Below, in pieces: positions 1 to 8,598 of a stretch of DNA of 64,000 nt. The notes beneath the pieces are model-generated. The model did no database searches. It was not told where the DNA came from and was given only the letters and a program-made list of their open reading frames with translations. Source of the stretch: DASZHJ01 sp035581425 (GTDB lineage: Bacteria > Pseudomonadota > Alphaproteobacteria > ATCC43930 > CGMCC-115725); contig DATJVP010000114.1 of NCBI GenBank assembly GCA_035581425.1, forward strand, positions 1 to 64,000, read 5' to 3'. The position numbers and the translations under genes are program-made. Numbering within the stretch: position 1 is the stretch's first letter; each line of letters starts with the position of its first letter.

Positions 1-1611
1 CGCCTCGGCGGTGCGGCCCTTAAGGGCGAAAAGTCCGCGCGGCCGCCTCTGGATGAAAAGGATGATTGCCACCAGCACCACGATTTTGCCCAGGATCGCG
101 CCGGCAACCGGTTCGAGGAACTTGTTGACGATGCCGAGCGACAACGCGCCGACCAATGTCCCCATCAAATTGCCGACCCCGCCAAACACGACGACGAGAA
201 AGCTGTCGACGATGTAGATCGTACCGAGATTGGGGCTGACATTGCCGATCTGGCTCAGCGCCACACCGGCGATCCCCGCAATCCCCGAGCCGAGACCGAA
301 GGTGAGCGCGTCGATTCGCGCGGTCGGAATGCCCATCACTGCGGCCATGTCGCGGTTCTGCGTCACCGCGCGCATATGGAGCCCGAAGGAAGTCCGCCGC
401 AGCACCAGCGACAAGGCGATCATGACGACCGCGCAGAAGCCCAGGATCACGATGCGGTTCCAGGTGATCGTGCCGCCGCCCAAGATGTCGATCCCGCCGG
501 TCATCCAGCTCGGGTTCGAGACCTCCTTGTTGGGCGCGCCGAAGACCGTGCGCACGAGCTGCTGCAGGACGAGGCTCACGCCCCAGGTCGCGAGCAGCGT
601 CTCGAGCGGACGGCCGTAGAGAAAGCGGATGACGGTGCGCTCGAGCACGATCCCGGCGAAGCCCGCGACAAGGAAGGCTGCGGGCACGGAGAGCACGAGA
701 TAAAGATCGAACCACGAGGGCGGCAGCGTCGCGCGGAAGATCTGCTGCACCACGAAAGTCGTATAGGCGCCGAGCATGATCATCTCGCCATGCGCCATGT
801 TGATGACGCCCATCACGCCGAAGGTGATCGCGAGCCCGATTGCCGCCAGCAGCAGCACGCTCCCGAGGCTCAGGCCCTGGAACAGATTCTGGGCGAAGCC
901 GATCCACATGAGCCGGTGCTCGAGGTTGCTCTGTGCTGCGCTGAGCGCCTGCTTCACCTCAGGGTCGAGATCACCACTGTTGGCAAGCTGGCCCAGGAGC
1001 GAGCGGACCTCGGGGTCGTCGGAAGCCGAAAGCACACCGATCGCAGCGATGCGCTGCTCCTTGGTGCCGCTCATGAGCTGCGCAGCCGAGAGCGCAAGCG
1101 TCAACGCCTGCCGCACCTCCGTGTCCTGCTCCTTGGCGAGCGCGCGCTCGAGGTTCGCGGTCGATTCCGGCGTCAGGTGCCTGAGCGCGTCGCGCGCCGC
1201 AGTGAGGCGTTGACTGCGGTCGGTGCTGAATAGCGTCATCTGGCTGAGCGCGCCCGTTATCAGGCCGCGCAGGCGATTGTTGACGCGCACCTTGGTGATC
1301 GCGTCCTCCTTGACCTCGCCGAGCGCGGTACCGTCGGCGGCGTCGGTGATCTTGAAGCCGTCGCCGGAGGGCTCCGCGATGACGACGCGGTTATCGGAGG
1401 TGGTGTAAAGGAGCCCGTCGCTGAGCGCCTTCAAGACCGGGATCGCCCGACCGTCGCCGAGCTCGCCGAGTTTCTGCGCCGCCGCCTCTTTGTCGCTAAA
1501 GCTGTCGGACCCGAGCTTCGCGACCAGCTCGTGATAGTCGTCGGCGCGCGCCGACGCAGTCGCCGCCAGCAAGGCGAAGAGGACGATGAGGAGACGGCCC
1601 AGGCGGCTCAT
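1..1611 (-). CDS. urtB: Urea ABC transporter permease UrtB (3' end outside window)
   Basis: Inner-membrane permease of the high-affinity urea ABC transporter. The minus-strand frame is open from an ATG at 1611 to base 1 (537 codons) with no stop, so the last codons lie outside the window. The N-terminus is a signal peptide (about residues 1-23). A soluble helical repeat region of about 210 residues follows, typical of UrtB and absent from ordinary LivH proteins. The LivH-like membrane domain comes after it, with the segment GVMGVINMAHGEMIMLGAYT characteristic of this permease family. It lies 87 bp downstream of urtA on the same strand, consistent with a urtAB... operon that continues leftwards. 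Confidence 0.93.
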   Translation of the reverse strand, partial: MSRLGRLLIVLFALLAATASARADDYHELVAKLGSDSFSDKEAAAQKLGELGDGRAIPVLKALSDGLLYTTSDNRVVIAEPSGDGFKITDAADGTALGEVKEDAITKVRVNNRLRGLITGALSQMTLFSTDRSQRLTAARDALRHLTPESTANLERALAKEQDTEVRQALTLALSAAQLMSGTKEQRIAAIGVLSASDDPEVRSLLGQLANSGDLDPEVKQALSAAQSNLEHRLMWIGFAQNLFQGLSLGSVLLLAAIGLAITFGVMGVINMAHGEMIMLGAYTTFVVQQIFRATLPPSWFDLYLVLSVPAAFLVAGFAGIVLERTVIRFLYGRPLETLLATWGVSLVLQQLVRTVFGAPNKEVSNPSWMTGGIDILGGGTITWNRIVILGFCAVVMIALSLVLRRTSFGLHMRAVTQNRDMAAVMGIPTARIDALTFGLGSGIAGIAGVALSQIGNVSPNLGTIYIVDSFLVVVFGGVGNLMGTLVGALSLGIVNKFLEPVAGAILGKIVVLVAIILFIQRRPRGLFALKGRTAEA

Positions 1612-1698
1612 GGCTCGACCCTCGCGGGTAATGTCGCAATGATGGAAAACGGCGCGGTCCCGGCCGCCGAGGCAGCCGGGACCGTCCGTGGCGTCATG

Positions 1699-2994
1699 CT
1701 AGTTCACGAGCTCCTTGTACTTGGGCGCGGTGCAGTTGCCGCAGACCCAGGGGAAGCTCCAGTCCGCGATCTTGCCCTTGTCCTCGGGCAGGAACGGGCT
1801 CCATGCATCGGCCTTGATCGGCTCCTTGGTCTGCCAGACGACCTCGAACTGGCCGTTCGCCTGGATCTCCCCGATCATCACGGGCTTCGAGAGGTGATGG
1901 TTCGTGTTCATCACCGCCGTGAAGCCACTGGGAGCGCGCACCTTCTGGCCGTACATCGCCTGGCGCACCGCGTTTACGTCGGTGGTGCCGGCTTGGGCGA
2001 CCGCCTGGGTCCACATCTTGAAGCCGATGTAGGTCGCCTCCATGGGATCGTTGGTCACGCGCTTATCGCTCTTGATGAACGTGTGCCATTCCTTGATGAA
2101 GGCATCGTTGGTGGGGTTCTTTACGGACTCGAAGTAGTTCCAAGCCGCGAGATGGCCCACGAGGTTCTTGGTGTCGATGCCCGAGAGCTCCTCCTCGCCG
2201 ACGGAGAAGGCGACCACGGGAATGTCCGAGGCCTTGATGCCGGCATTGGCGAGCTCTTTATAGAAGGGCACATTGGCGTCGCCGTTGATGGTGGAAACCA
2301 CCGCGGTCTTCTTGCCCGCCGAGGCGAACTTCTTGATCGCCGCGACTTCGGTCTGCCAATCGGAGAAACCGAAGGGCGTGTAGTTGATCATGATGTCCTC
2401 AGCCGCCACTCCCTTCGACTTCAGGAAGGCCTCGAGGATTTTGTTGGTGGTGCGGGGATAGACGTAATCGGTGCCCTCGAGCACCCAGCGCTTCACCTCT
2501 CCCCCGTCCTTGCTCATGAGGTACTCGACCGCGGGGATCGCCTGCTGATTGGGCGCGGCGCCGGTGTAGAAGACGTTGTTGGAGCTCTCCTCGCCCTCGT
2601 ACTGCACGGGGTAGAAGAGGAGGCCGTTCAGCTCCTCGAAGACCGGCAGCACCGACTTGCGCGAGACCGAAGTCCAGCAGCCGAAGACGACGGCCACCTT
2701 GTCCTTTTGGATCAGCTCGCGCGCCTTCTCCGCGAAGAGCGGCCAGTTCGACGCGGGATCGACGACCACCGCCTCGACTTTCTTGCCAAGCAACCCGCCC
2801 TTCTTGTTGATGTCGTCGACCATCATCAGGACGGTGTCCTTGAGCGTGGTCTCGCTGATCGCCATCGTGCCCGACAGCGAGTGCAGCACCCCGATCTTGA
2901 TCGTGTCGTCCGCTGCCCGCGCGGGCGAACCCATGCCCGGCAGCATCAGCGCGCCGGCGAGCGCCAGCGCCGCTGCGGTTTTAACTGCTCTCAT
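1699..2994 (-). CDS. urtA: Urea ABC transporter substrate-binding protein UrtA
   Basis: Periplasmic urea-binding protein of the UrtABCDE transporter, 431 residues, the usual length. It has a signal peptide (about residues 1-27, ending PARA) followed by the mature start DDTIKIGVLHSLSGTMAIS. The UrtA hallmarks FGCWTSVSRKSVLPVFEELN and LLFYPVQYEGEESSNNVFYTG are present. The C-terminus carries the family's paired-cysteine tail (VCGNCTAPKYKELVN). The start is fixed by a strong ribosome-binding site (GAGGAGGTAAAG) just before the ATG. It is the first gene of a leftward urt operon, with urtB next. Operons of this kind are normally nitrogen-regulated; no convincing sigma-54 promoter is visible upstream. 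Confidence 0.96.
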   Translation of the reverse strand: MRAVKTAAALALAGALMLPGMGSPARAADDTIKIGVLHSLSGTMAISETTLKDTVLMMVDDINKKGGLLGKKVEAVVVDPASNWPLFAEKARELIQKDKVAVVFGCWTSVSRKSVLPVFEELNGLLFYPVQYEGEESSNNVFYTGAAPNQQAIPAVEYLMSKDGGEVKRWVLEGTDYVYPRTTNKILEAFLKSKGVAAEDIMINYTPFGFSDWQTEVAAIKKFASAGKKTAVVSTINGDANVPFYKELANAGIKASDIPVVAFSVGEEELSGIDTKNLVGHLAAWNYFESVKNPTNDAFIKEWHTFIKSDKRVTNDPMEATYIGFKMWTQAVAQAGTTDVNAVRQAMYGQKVRAPSGFTAVMNTNHHLSKPVMIGEIQANGQFEVVWQTKEPIKADAWSPFLPEDKGKIADWSFPWVCGNCTAPKYKELVN

Positions 2995-3303
2995 TCTTTA
3001 CCTCCTCTGATCTCCGCCGCTTGTGTTGAATGTCCCCCGAGGCCTCGACGCAAATTCCGGGCCAGGGCTCGCGCTGCAAGGGGCGGCAATGCCTTAGAGG
3101 CCGTCGAAACTCTCCGGCCTGAGCCGCGTGCGCCGGTGCAGCCGCGCGCATGCGGCACGACTGTCCAGATTCTACGCAATCTGCCGATTTGTTGGCCGCA
3201 CCCCGTCGCGAGATGCTCCGATTGCCGGCAGAATCGGATTAGAATGCCTGCGCGCGAGTCATCGCAGCGCGAGCGGAGTCGAGGGGATTCAAGGGGCGGG
3301 CGA
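2995..3303. other. Intergenic region between urtA and the patatin-like gene
   Basis: This 309-bp divergent intergenic region holds the urtA ribosome-binding site and presumably the promoters of both flanking genes. An in-frame ATG at 3244 could extend the patatin-like gene, but the AAGGGG ribosome-binding site at 3291-3296 sits 7 nt before the GTG at 3304 and favours the later start. No RNA gene, repeat or clear operator was recognised. Confidence 0.5.
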
Positions 3304-5781
3304 GTGCGAGAGAAGGAGCTGCGTCTGGCGCTGGTGTGCTTTGGCGGCGTGTCGCTGGCCATCTACATGCACGGCATCAGCAAGGAGATTTTGAAGCTCG
3401 TGCGGGCCTCGAGCGCGCTGCATGCGATCGTCGACCGCGGGGCGCGCGCGGAGGCCTCCTTCTTCGACAAGGCCGATCCCGCCGATCCCGAATACGACAC
3501 CGAGGCCGTCTACTTCGACCTCCTGCGCGAGGTCGGGCGCAAGGTCGATCTCCGAGTCGTCGTCGATATCGTCGCGGGCGCCTCGGCCGGCGGCATCAAC
3601 GGCACCATGCTCGCGCGCGCCATCGGCCACGATCTGCCCTTCAACGCGCTGCGGGAGCTCTGGCTCGAGAACGCCGACGTCACGGGGCTGCTGGCGCCCG
3701 AAGCTCGGGCGCATTGGTGGAGCAAATGGTACATGCGCCTCGTGCTCTGGGGTGCCATGGCGACGGGCATGATGCACCGGATCGAGGACAAGGAGGCGCG
3801 GCGCAAGCTCTCCTTCTTCCTGCGCTCGCGCTGGTTCAAGGCTCCCTTCGACGGCTTGCGCATGGCGGGGCTCATGTACGACGCGGTGCTGAGCATGGGG
3901 ACCCCGCGGGACGCCAAGGCCTCGCTGCTGCCCTCGGGCCAGCACCTCGACCTCTTCGTCACGGTCACCGACCACTACGGCTACCAACAGCTCATCCAGA
4001 TTCACGACCCCCCTCTGATCCACGAACGCGAGCATCGGCATATCCTGCGCTTCGGCTACCGACGCTGGCCGAGCGGCGAGATCGAGAGCGACTTCGAGCT
4101 CGTGAACGCGCCGGCCCTCGCCTTCGCCGCGCGCGCGACCTCGTCCTTTCCCGGCGTCTTCCCGGCCGCGCGCATCGTCGAGATGGACGCTCTGGTCGCG
4201 CGCCGCGAATCCGCCTGGCCGGGACGCCAGACCTTCATCGCCCGCAATTTCGACCGCTACCTCCGCGCCAATATCGAGCCCGCCGAGGCAGCCTTCCTCG
4301 ACGGCAGCGTCCTCAACAACAAGCCCTTCCGCGAGGCGATCCAGGCGATCGCGGGCCGGCCCGCCTACCGCCAGGTCGACCGGCGCCTCGTCTACATCGA
4401 GCCGGATCCCGCGCGCGCGGCGACGGCGTTTCATCACAAGCCTCCGGGCTTCTTCTCGATGCTCAAGGGCGCGCTCTCGGACATCCCCCGCAACGAGCCG
4501 ATCGCCGACGAGCTCGTCTACGTCAACGGCTTCAATGAGCGCGTCCGGCGCCAGAAGTCGATCGTCGAGGCGGCGCGGCCGGAGATCACCACGGTCGTCG
4601 CGAGCGCGCTCGGCCCCCGGCTCGACGGACTCCTCTCCGTCCACGAGATTCGCCATTGGCGCGAGGCCATGAACGCACGCGCCGCGAGCGACGCGGGATT
4701 CGCATACGAGGGCTATGTCCGCCTCAAGCTCGCTTCCGTGCGGGCCTTCGTTGCGCAATCGATCATGGGGCTCCGCGGCGTCCCGCAACGCTCGCCCTTC
4801 GCGCGCGCAATCTCGGAAATCCTCGAGGCCTGGGCGGTCGATGCCGGCTGCGTCTATCACCGCGATGCCCCGGCCGCCGATTCCGGCAAGCTCCCGCCCT
4901 GGCTCGTTCTCCTGCTCGCCTTCGACGTCGATTTCCGCAAGCGACGACTCCACTTCCTGATCCAGGGGCAGAACCGGCTCTATCGGTTGCTCGACCATGC
5001 GGAGTATGCGGGCGTGAGCCCGGCGGTCGTCGACCGCCTGAAGCGCGACTTCTATCACTGTCTCGGCGAGCTGCGGCGGCGCGAGCAGGCAGATTTCTTC
5101 AAGCCATCGACGCGGGACATGGCGCACGAGATTTTCGCGACGGCGCCCACGGCCTCGGAGGCGCGCGACATCGAGGCCTATGCCAGGGACTTCGCGCGGA
5201 GGCAGGGGGCGTCGATCCGTCTGCTCGTGGATCGGCTCGCGGCCGAGATCGATCTCGACGCCAGCACCGACGACATCGACCGGCTGCTCGCGGAGATGAC
5301 GCCGGAGGCCTGGCCGCTCGTTGCGCGCCGCGAGATCATGGTGAACTACCTGGGTTTCCCCTTCTGGGACATCCTGACCTTTTCCGTCACCTCCTGGCGC
5401 GAGGCCGGCGAGTTCGACGAGGTGCTGGTCGACCGGATCAGTCCCGCCGACGTGCGCACGCTCCGCGATTTCGGCACCGCCGAGGGACTCAAGGGCACGG
5501 GCATGGGGCATTTCGCGGCCTTCTTCTCGCGCGCCTACCGCGAGAACGACTATCTGATCGGGCGACTCCATGGCGTCGACCGCGTCATCGACATCGTCTG
5601 CGACGCCGCCGGCCCCGGACCCACGCGCGACATCGACGTCCTCGCCCTGAAGCGCCGCGCCTTCGAGACGATCCTCGATGCCGAGGAGAAAGCGCTCCCG
5701 CACAGCGCCGATCTCATCGCGCGGCTGCGGCGCTCGATTGCAGCGATGGGTTCGGGAAGTGGCGGTACGGGACAGAGCTAG
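3304..5781 (+). CDS. Patatin-like phospholipase, DUF3376-type
   Basis: Predicted serine lipid acyl hydrolase, 825 residues. The N-terminus (residues 1-22) reads VREKELRLALVCFGGVSLAI, the oxyanion-loop start of patatin-related proteins. The nucleophile elbow GASAGG places the catalytic serine at S94. The catalytic aspartate of the Ser-Asp dyad is D333 in FLDGSVLNNKPF. The long C-terminal half is the poorly characterised extension typical of the DUF3376/patatin-related family rather than of classical patatins. The GTG start at 3304 is chosen because AAGGGG lies 7 nt upstream and because it gives the family-typical N-terminus. The frame is open far upstream but only antisense to urtA. The substrate is unknown. 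Confidence 0.87.
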   Translation: MREKELRLALVCFGGVSLAIYMHGISKEILKLVRASSALHAIVDRGARAEASFFDKADPADPEYDTEAVYFDLLREVGRKVDLRVVVDIVAGASAGGINGTMLARAIGHDLPFNALRELWLENADVTGLLAPEARAHWWSKWYMRLVLWGAMATGMMHRIEDKEARRKLSFFLRSRWFKAPFDGLRMAGLMYDAVLSMGTPRDAKASLLPSGQHLDLFVTVTDHYGYQQLIQIHDPPLIHEREHRHILRFGYRRWPSGEIESDFELVNAPALAFAARATSSFPGVFPAARIVEMDALVARRESAWPGRQTFIARNFDRYLRANIEPAEAAFLDGSVLNNKPFREAIQAIAGRPAYRQVDRRLVYIEPDPARAATAFHHKPPGFFSMLKGALSDIPRNEPIADELVYVNGFNERVRRQKSIVEAARPEITTVVASALGPRLDGLLSVHEIRHWREAMNARAASDAGFAYEGYVRLKLASVRAFVAQSIMGLRGVPQRSPFARAISEILEAWAVDAGCVYHRDAPAADSGKLPPWLVLLLAFDVDFRKRRLHFLIQGQNRLYRLLDHAEYAGVSPAVVDRLKRDFYHCLGELRRREQADFFKPSTRDMAHEIFATAPTASEARDIEAYARDFARRQGASIRLLVDRLAAEIDLDASTDDIDRLLAEMTPEAWPLVARREIMVNYLGFPFWDILTFSVTSWREAGEFDEVLVDRISPADVRTLRDFGTAEGLKGTGMGHFAAFFSRAYRENDYLIGRLHGVDRVIDIVCDAAGPGPTRDIDVLALKRRAFETILDAEEKALPHSADLIARLRRSIAAMGSGSGGTGQS

Positions 5782-5839
5782 GTCGAGGTTGCCCCTCGCG
5801 CGCTTGCCACGCCGCGCGATCCTCTGCGATCCTCGGCCC

Positions 5840-6142
5840 ATGAGCCTCTACTACCTGCAGAAGCTGCTCTATCAGATCAATCGCGATCCGGAGATTCGCA
5901 AGCGCTTCGAGGCGGATCGCGAGGGGGTCCTCGCGGGCTACGAGCTCTCCGCGGAGGAGCTGGGCGCGATCCGTGGCCCCGACATCGGCCTCCTTTACGT
6001 GCTCGGCGTCAACGGCCAGATCCTCATGCACTATGCGGCGATGTGCGGCTTCGAATGGAACGCCTATCTCGAGGCGATGCGCGAGGGTGTGCGACGGCAC
6101 GGGCCGGTGCGCGCCGGACTCTACAAGCTCGTGGAGGATTGA
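5840..6142 (+). CDS. LigA-like small subunit of a class III extradiol dioxygenase
   Basis: Small helical protein of 100 residues resembling the alpha subunit (LigA) of protocatechuate 4,5-dioxygenase-type enzymes, which caps the active site of the LigB-like catalytic subunit. The sequence contains the usual LigA elements: a helical N-terminus (YYLQKLLYQINRDPEIRKRF) and the region ending GVNGQILMHYAAMCGF. The catalytic-subunit gene begins 3 bp after the stop, so the two are almost certainly co-translated and form a complex. No other ring-cleavage pathway genes lie beside them, so the aromatic substrate cannot be named. The start is chosen at the LigA-typical N-terminus. Confidence 0.8.
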   Translation: MSLYYLQKLLYQINRDPEIRKRFEADREGVLAGYELSAEELGAIRGPDIGLLYVLGVNGQILMHYAAMCGFEWNAYLEAMREGVRRHGPVRAGLYKLVED

Positions 6143-6145
6143 ACC

Positions 6146-6967
6146 GTGCCGCTGGTCTTCGCGGGCGTTTGCAGTCACGCCCCCGGCATCACCAATCGGC
6201 CGGAGCGCGCCGAGGCGCGACAGCGCGAGCGGCTCTACGCGGGTTTCGAGCGCCTGCGCCTCGCGATCGAGGCGGCGCGGCCCGATGCGCTCGTGATCGT
6301 CGCGGCCGAGCACTTCGCCAATTTCTTCATGAACAACATGCCGGCCTTCGCAATGGGGATGGCCGAGCACTACGAGGGGCCGATCGAGGACGAGAAGTGG
6401 CTGGGCATCCCGCATGCGCGCGTGCCCGGCAATCGCGATCTCTCGCTGCGCCTCGTCTCGCGCGTGATGCAGGAGGTAGACGTCGCCTATGCCGAGGAGT
6501 GGAAGCTCGACCACGGCATCATGGTCCCGCTGCACTTCCTGACGCCGCGCTGGGATCTTCCTATCGTTCCCGCGAACATCAACTGCCAGGGCCCGCCGCT
6601 GACTCCGCTGCACCGCGCCTATGCTTTCGGCCGTGCGCTCCGGAGCGCCTGCGATGAGGCGCCGGAGCGGCTTGCGCTCCTCGGCACCGGTGGCATCTCG
6701 CATTGGCCGGCCACTCCCAACTCCGGCAAGATCAACGAGGCCTGGGACCGCGAGTTCCTCGCGCGCTGGGCCGACAACCGCCGCGACGCGCTCCTTTCTT
6801 ATACGGATGCCGAGACCTATCGCGACGGCGGACAGGGCGGCTTCGAGATCCGCACCTTCATCACCGTCGCGGGCGCCGCTCAAGGATCGACCGGCGAGAT
6901 CTGGTGCTACGAACCGATCCCGGTCTTCGCAGTCGGCTGCACGATCGGCATCATTAAATCGCTGTAA
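6146..6967 (+). CDS. LigB-like catalytic subunit of a class III extradiol ring-cleavage dioxygenase
   Basis: Catalytic subunit (273 residues) of a protocatechuate 4,5-dioxygenase-like non-haem Fe(II) enzyme. By analogy with LigB the iron ligands would be H11 (CSHAPG), H56 (AAEHFANFF) and a late glutamate, probably E234 in GGFEIRTFI. The acid-base histidine would be H186 (GGISHWPATP). All four residues are present, so the protein should be active. It directly follows the LigA-like gene. Related enzymes cleave protocatechuate, gallate or their methyl ethers. Which substrate is used here is not shown by the sequence or the neighbours. Confidence 0.83.
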   Translation: MPLVFAGVCSHAPGITNRPERAEARQRERLYAGFERLRLAIEAARPDALVIVAAEHFANFFMNNMPAFAMGMAEHYEGPIEDEKWLGIPHARVPGNRDLSLRLVSRVMQEVDVAYAEEWKLDHGIMVPLHFLTPRWDLPIVPANINCQGPPLTPLHRAYAFGRALRSACDEAPERLALLGTGGISHWPATPNSGKINEAWDREFLARWADNRRDALLSYTDAETYRDGGQGGFEIRTFITVAGAAQGSTGEIWCYEPIPVFAVGCTIGIIKSL

Positions 6968-7135
6968 GAAAGGGATCTCCTCTCGGGCCTACAGGGGCGA
7001 GCGCTCGTCATCCTGTTGCCGCCCTTCGAGATTCTACCGAATGCGCCCGCGCTTCGCGCGATCTCGCGGCCCTTGTATTTGGTATCGCTCGAACCAGTTC
7101 TTCGCGTGCGTGCGCCAAAGAACGGAGCCTAGCCC

Positions 7136-7816
7136 ATTTCTGACCGGCCTCTCATCGTCTTCGATGTCAACGAGACGCTCCTCGACCTCGAGACGATGGC
7201 GCCGACCTTCGAGCGCATCTTCGGCGAGAAATCGGCGATGCGGCTGTGGTTTGCAAACCTCATCCTCTATTCGGCGGCTCTCACGGTGGCCGGACAATAC
7301 GTGCCGTTCACGGATATCGGCGGCGCCGTCATGAAGATGCTCGCGGACACGCGCGGCGTCGAGATTCGGGATACCGACAAGAAGGAGCTTACGGAGAAAT
7401 TCTCGACGATGCCGCCGCATCCGGAAGTGCCCACGGCGCTCCGCAAGCTGAAGGACGCCGGCTTCCGCCTCTTCACCCTCACCGACAACCTGCTGGAGGT
7501 CCAAAGTCGCCAGTTGGAGCATGGGGGCATCCTCAGCCTCTTCGAGCGCCGCTTCAGTGCGGATGCTGTGAAACGGCATAAGCCCGCGCGCGAGGCCTAC
7601 GCTTATGTCGAGAGGGAGCTGCAGGCGAAGCCGTCACGGCTTTGCCTCATCGCGTGCCACACTTGGGACACGCTGGGTGCCGTGGCGGCCGGCTGGGAGG
7701 CCGCTCTCATCCGGCGAGCAGGGAACGATGTGCTCTCGGTCGGTCCTCAGCCGCAGATCGTCCTCGACGATCTCGACGCGGTTGCTGATCGACTCATCGC
7801 CCGGCACGTCGCCTAG
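7136..7816 (+). CDS. Haloacid dehalogenase type II (HAD superfamily), apparent ATT start
   Basis: HAD-superfamily hydrolase related to (S)-2-haloacid dehalogenases. HAD motif I with the nucleophile, FDVNETLLD, lies at 7160-7186, upstream of the first ATG (7196), so a protein starting at that ATG would lack the catalytic aspartate. Upstream of motif I the frame runs to a TAG at 7130 and offers no ATG, GTG or TTG. The only plausible initiator is ATT at 7136, preceded by GGAG at 7124-7127 with 8-nt spacing. This gives 226 residues with the nucleophile at D10, the position usual for the family. Downstream, TLTDN and ACHTWDTLGAVAAGW match motifs II and IV. It may be a rare ATT-start gene, or one whose start codon was lost by mutation or sequencing error. 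Confidence 0.78.
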   Translation: MSDRPLIVFDVNETLLDLETMAPTFERIFGEKSAMRLWFANLILYSAALTVAGQYVPFTDIGGAVMKMLADTRGVEIRDTDKKELTEKFSTMPPHPEVPTALRKLKDAGFRLFTLTDNLLEVQSRQLEHGGILSLFERRFSADAVKRHKPAREAYAYVERELQAKPSRLCLIACHTWDTLGAVAAGWEAALIRRAGNDVLSVGPQPQIVLDDLDAVADRLIARHVA

Positions 7817-7869
7817 CGGAGCGTCCTGCAAATTCGATCGGCCCGGCGTCCGGGCGAAGGGAGCGAACC

Positions 7870-8568
7870 ATGACGGCAGGAGGCGGTCCCACCATCGTAC
7901 TGGCGCACGGCGCCTGGGCTGATGGCTCGAGCTGGGAAAAGGTAATCCGCGGACTCCGTGCCGCCGGCCTCACATCGGTCGCGACACCGCTTCCGCTCAC
8001 GTCATTGACGGACGATGTGGCGGCGCTCGATCGCACGATCGACCGAATTGCCGGCCCCGTCATCCTCGCCGGACATGCCTATGCTGGCGCGGTAATTGCG
8101 GGCACGCGCGCAGCGAAGGTCAAGGCACTCGTCTACGTCGCGGCGCTTGCGCCGGACGAAGGCGAGACTGTTTCCGACGTTTTTTATCGCGGCCGACCGC
8201 ATCCGAAAGCGCCGAAGCTCGCGCCCGACGCGCAGGGGCTCATCTGGTTGCCGGAGGACGCATTCGCGACTGCCTTCGCGCCGAACGCGTCTCCCGAAGA
8301 GCAGTCCGTGCTCTATGCGGTGCAGCGTCCGATCGCAGTTCCCTGCATTAGCACGAAGGTTGGACGGCCGCTTTGGCGTGAGCGGCCCACCTGGTATCTG
8401 CTGGCCGAGGCCGACCGCATGATCGTGCAGGAAAACCAGCGATACATGGCGGAACGGATGCGGGCCCGCGTGCGCACGCATCCCGCCGATCACACGCCCA
8501 TCGTGACCGCGCCTTCCGCCGTCGTGGACATCATTCGCGAGGCCGCCGGAGAGGTGCGGGATCGTTGA
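7870..8568 (+). CDS. Alpha/beta hydrolase-fold protein lacking the nucleophile serine
   Basis: Small alpha/beta-hydrolase-fold protein, 232 residues, of the esterase family whose N-terminus reads TIVLAHGAWADGSSW (oxyanion loop HGAW). The nucleophile elbow, normally GHSYGG, reads GHAYAG (codons GGA CAT GCC TAT GCT GGC), so alanine replaces the catalytic serine. The late histidine region (HPADHTPIV) is kept. The protein may therefore be non-catalytic or use unusual chemistry. It lies 53 bp after the dehalogenase gene and 30 bp before a second alpha/beta hydrolase on the same strand, suggesting an operon. The short gap before it holds a small hairpin (GCCCGG/CCGGGC). Confidence 0.8.
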   Translation: MTAGGGPTIVLAHGAWADGSSWEKVIRGLRAAGLTSVATPLPLTSLTDDVAALDRTIDRIAGPVILAGHAYAGAVIAGTRAAKVKALVYVAALAPDEGETVSDVFYRGRPHPKAPKLAPDAQGLIWLPEDAFATAFAPNASPEEQSVLYAVQRPIAVPCISTKVGRPLWRERPTWYLLAEADRMIVQENQRYMAERMRARVRTHPADHTPIVTAPSAVVDIIREAAGEVRDR

Positions 8569-8598
8569 ATCGAGGCTCTCATCGGGAGGAAGTGCGCC

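Noticed and set aside
3058..3110. Sigma-54 promoter for urtA (TTGCCGCCCCTTGCA on the minus strand)
   Set aside because: The -24 GG is missing and the spacing is one base short of the TGGCACG-N4-TTGC form.
3244..3303. Longer start for the patatin-like protein at ATG 3244
   Set aside because: It has no ribosome-binding site and would add a basic 20-residue stretch before the family's conserved N-terminus; GTG 3304 has a good site.
3289..5841. 850-codon open frame on the minus strand across the patatin-like gene
   Set aside because: It is antisense to a protein with an intact nucleophile elbow and Asp dyad, and its translation is low-complexity and rich in Arg, Asp and Glu. Such mirror frames are common in GC-rich genes.
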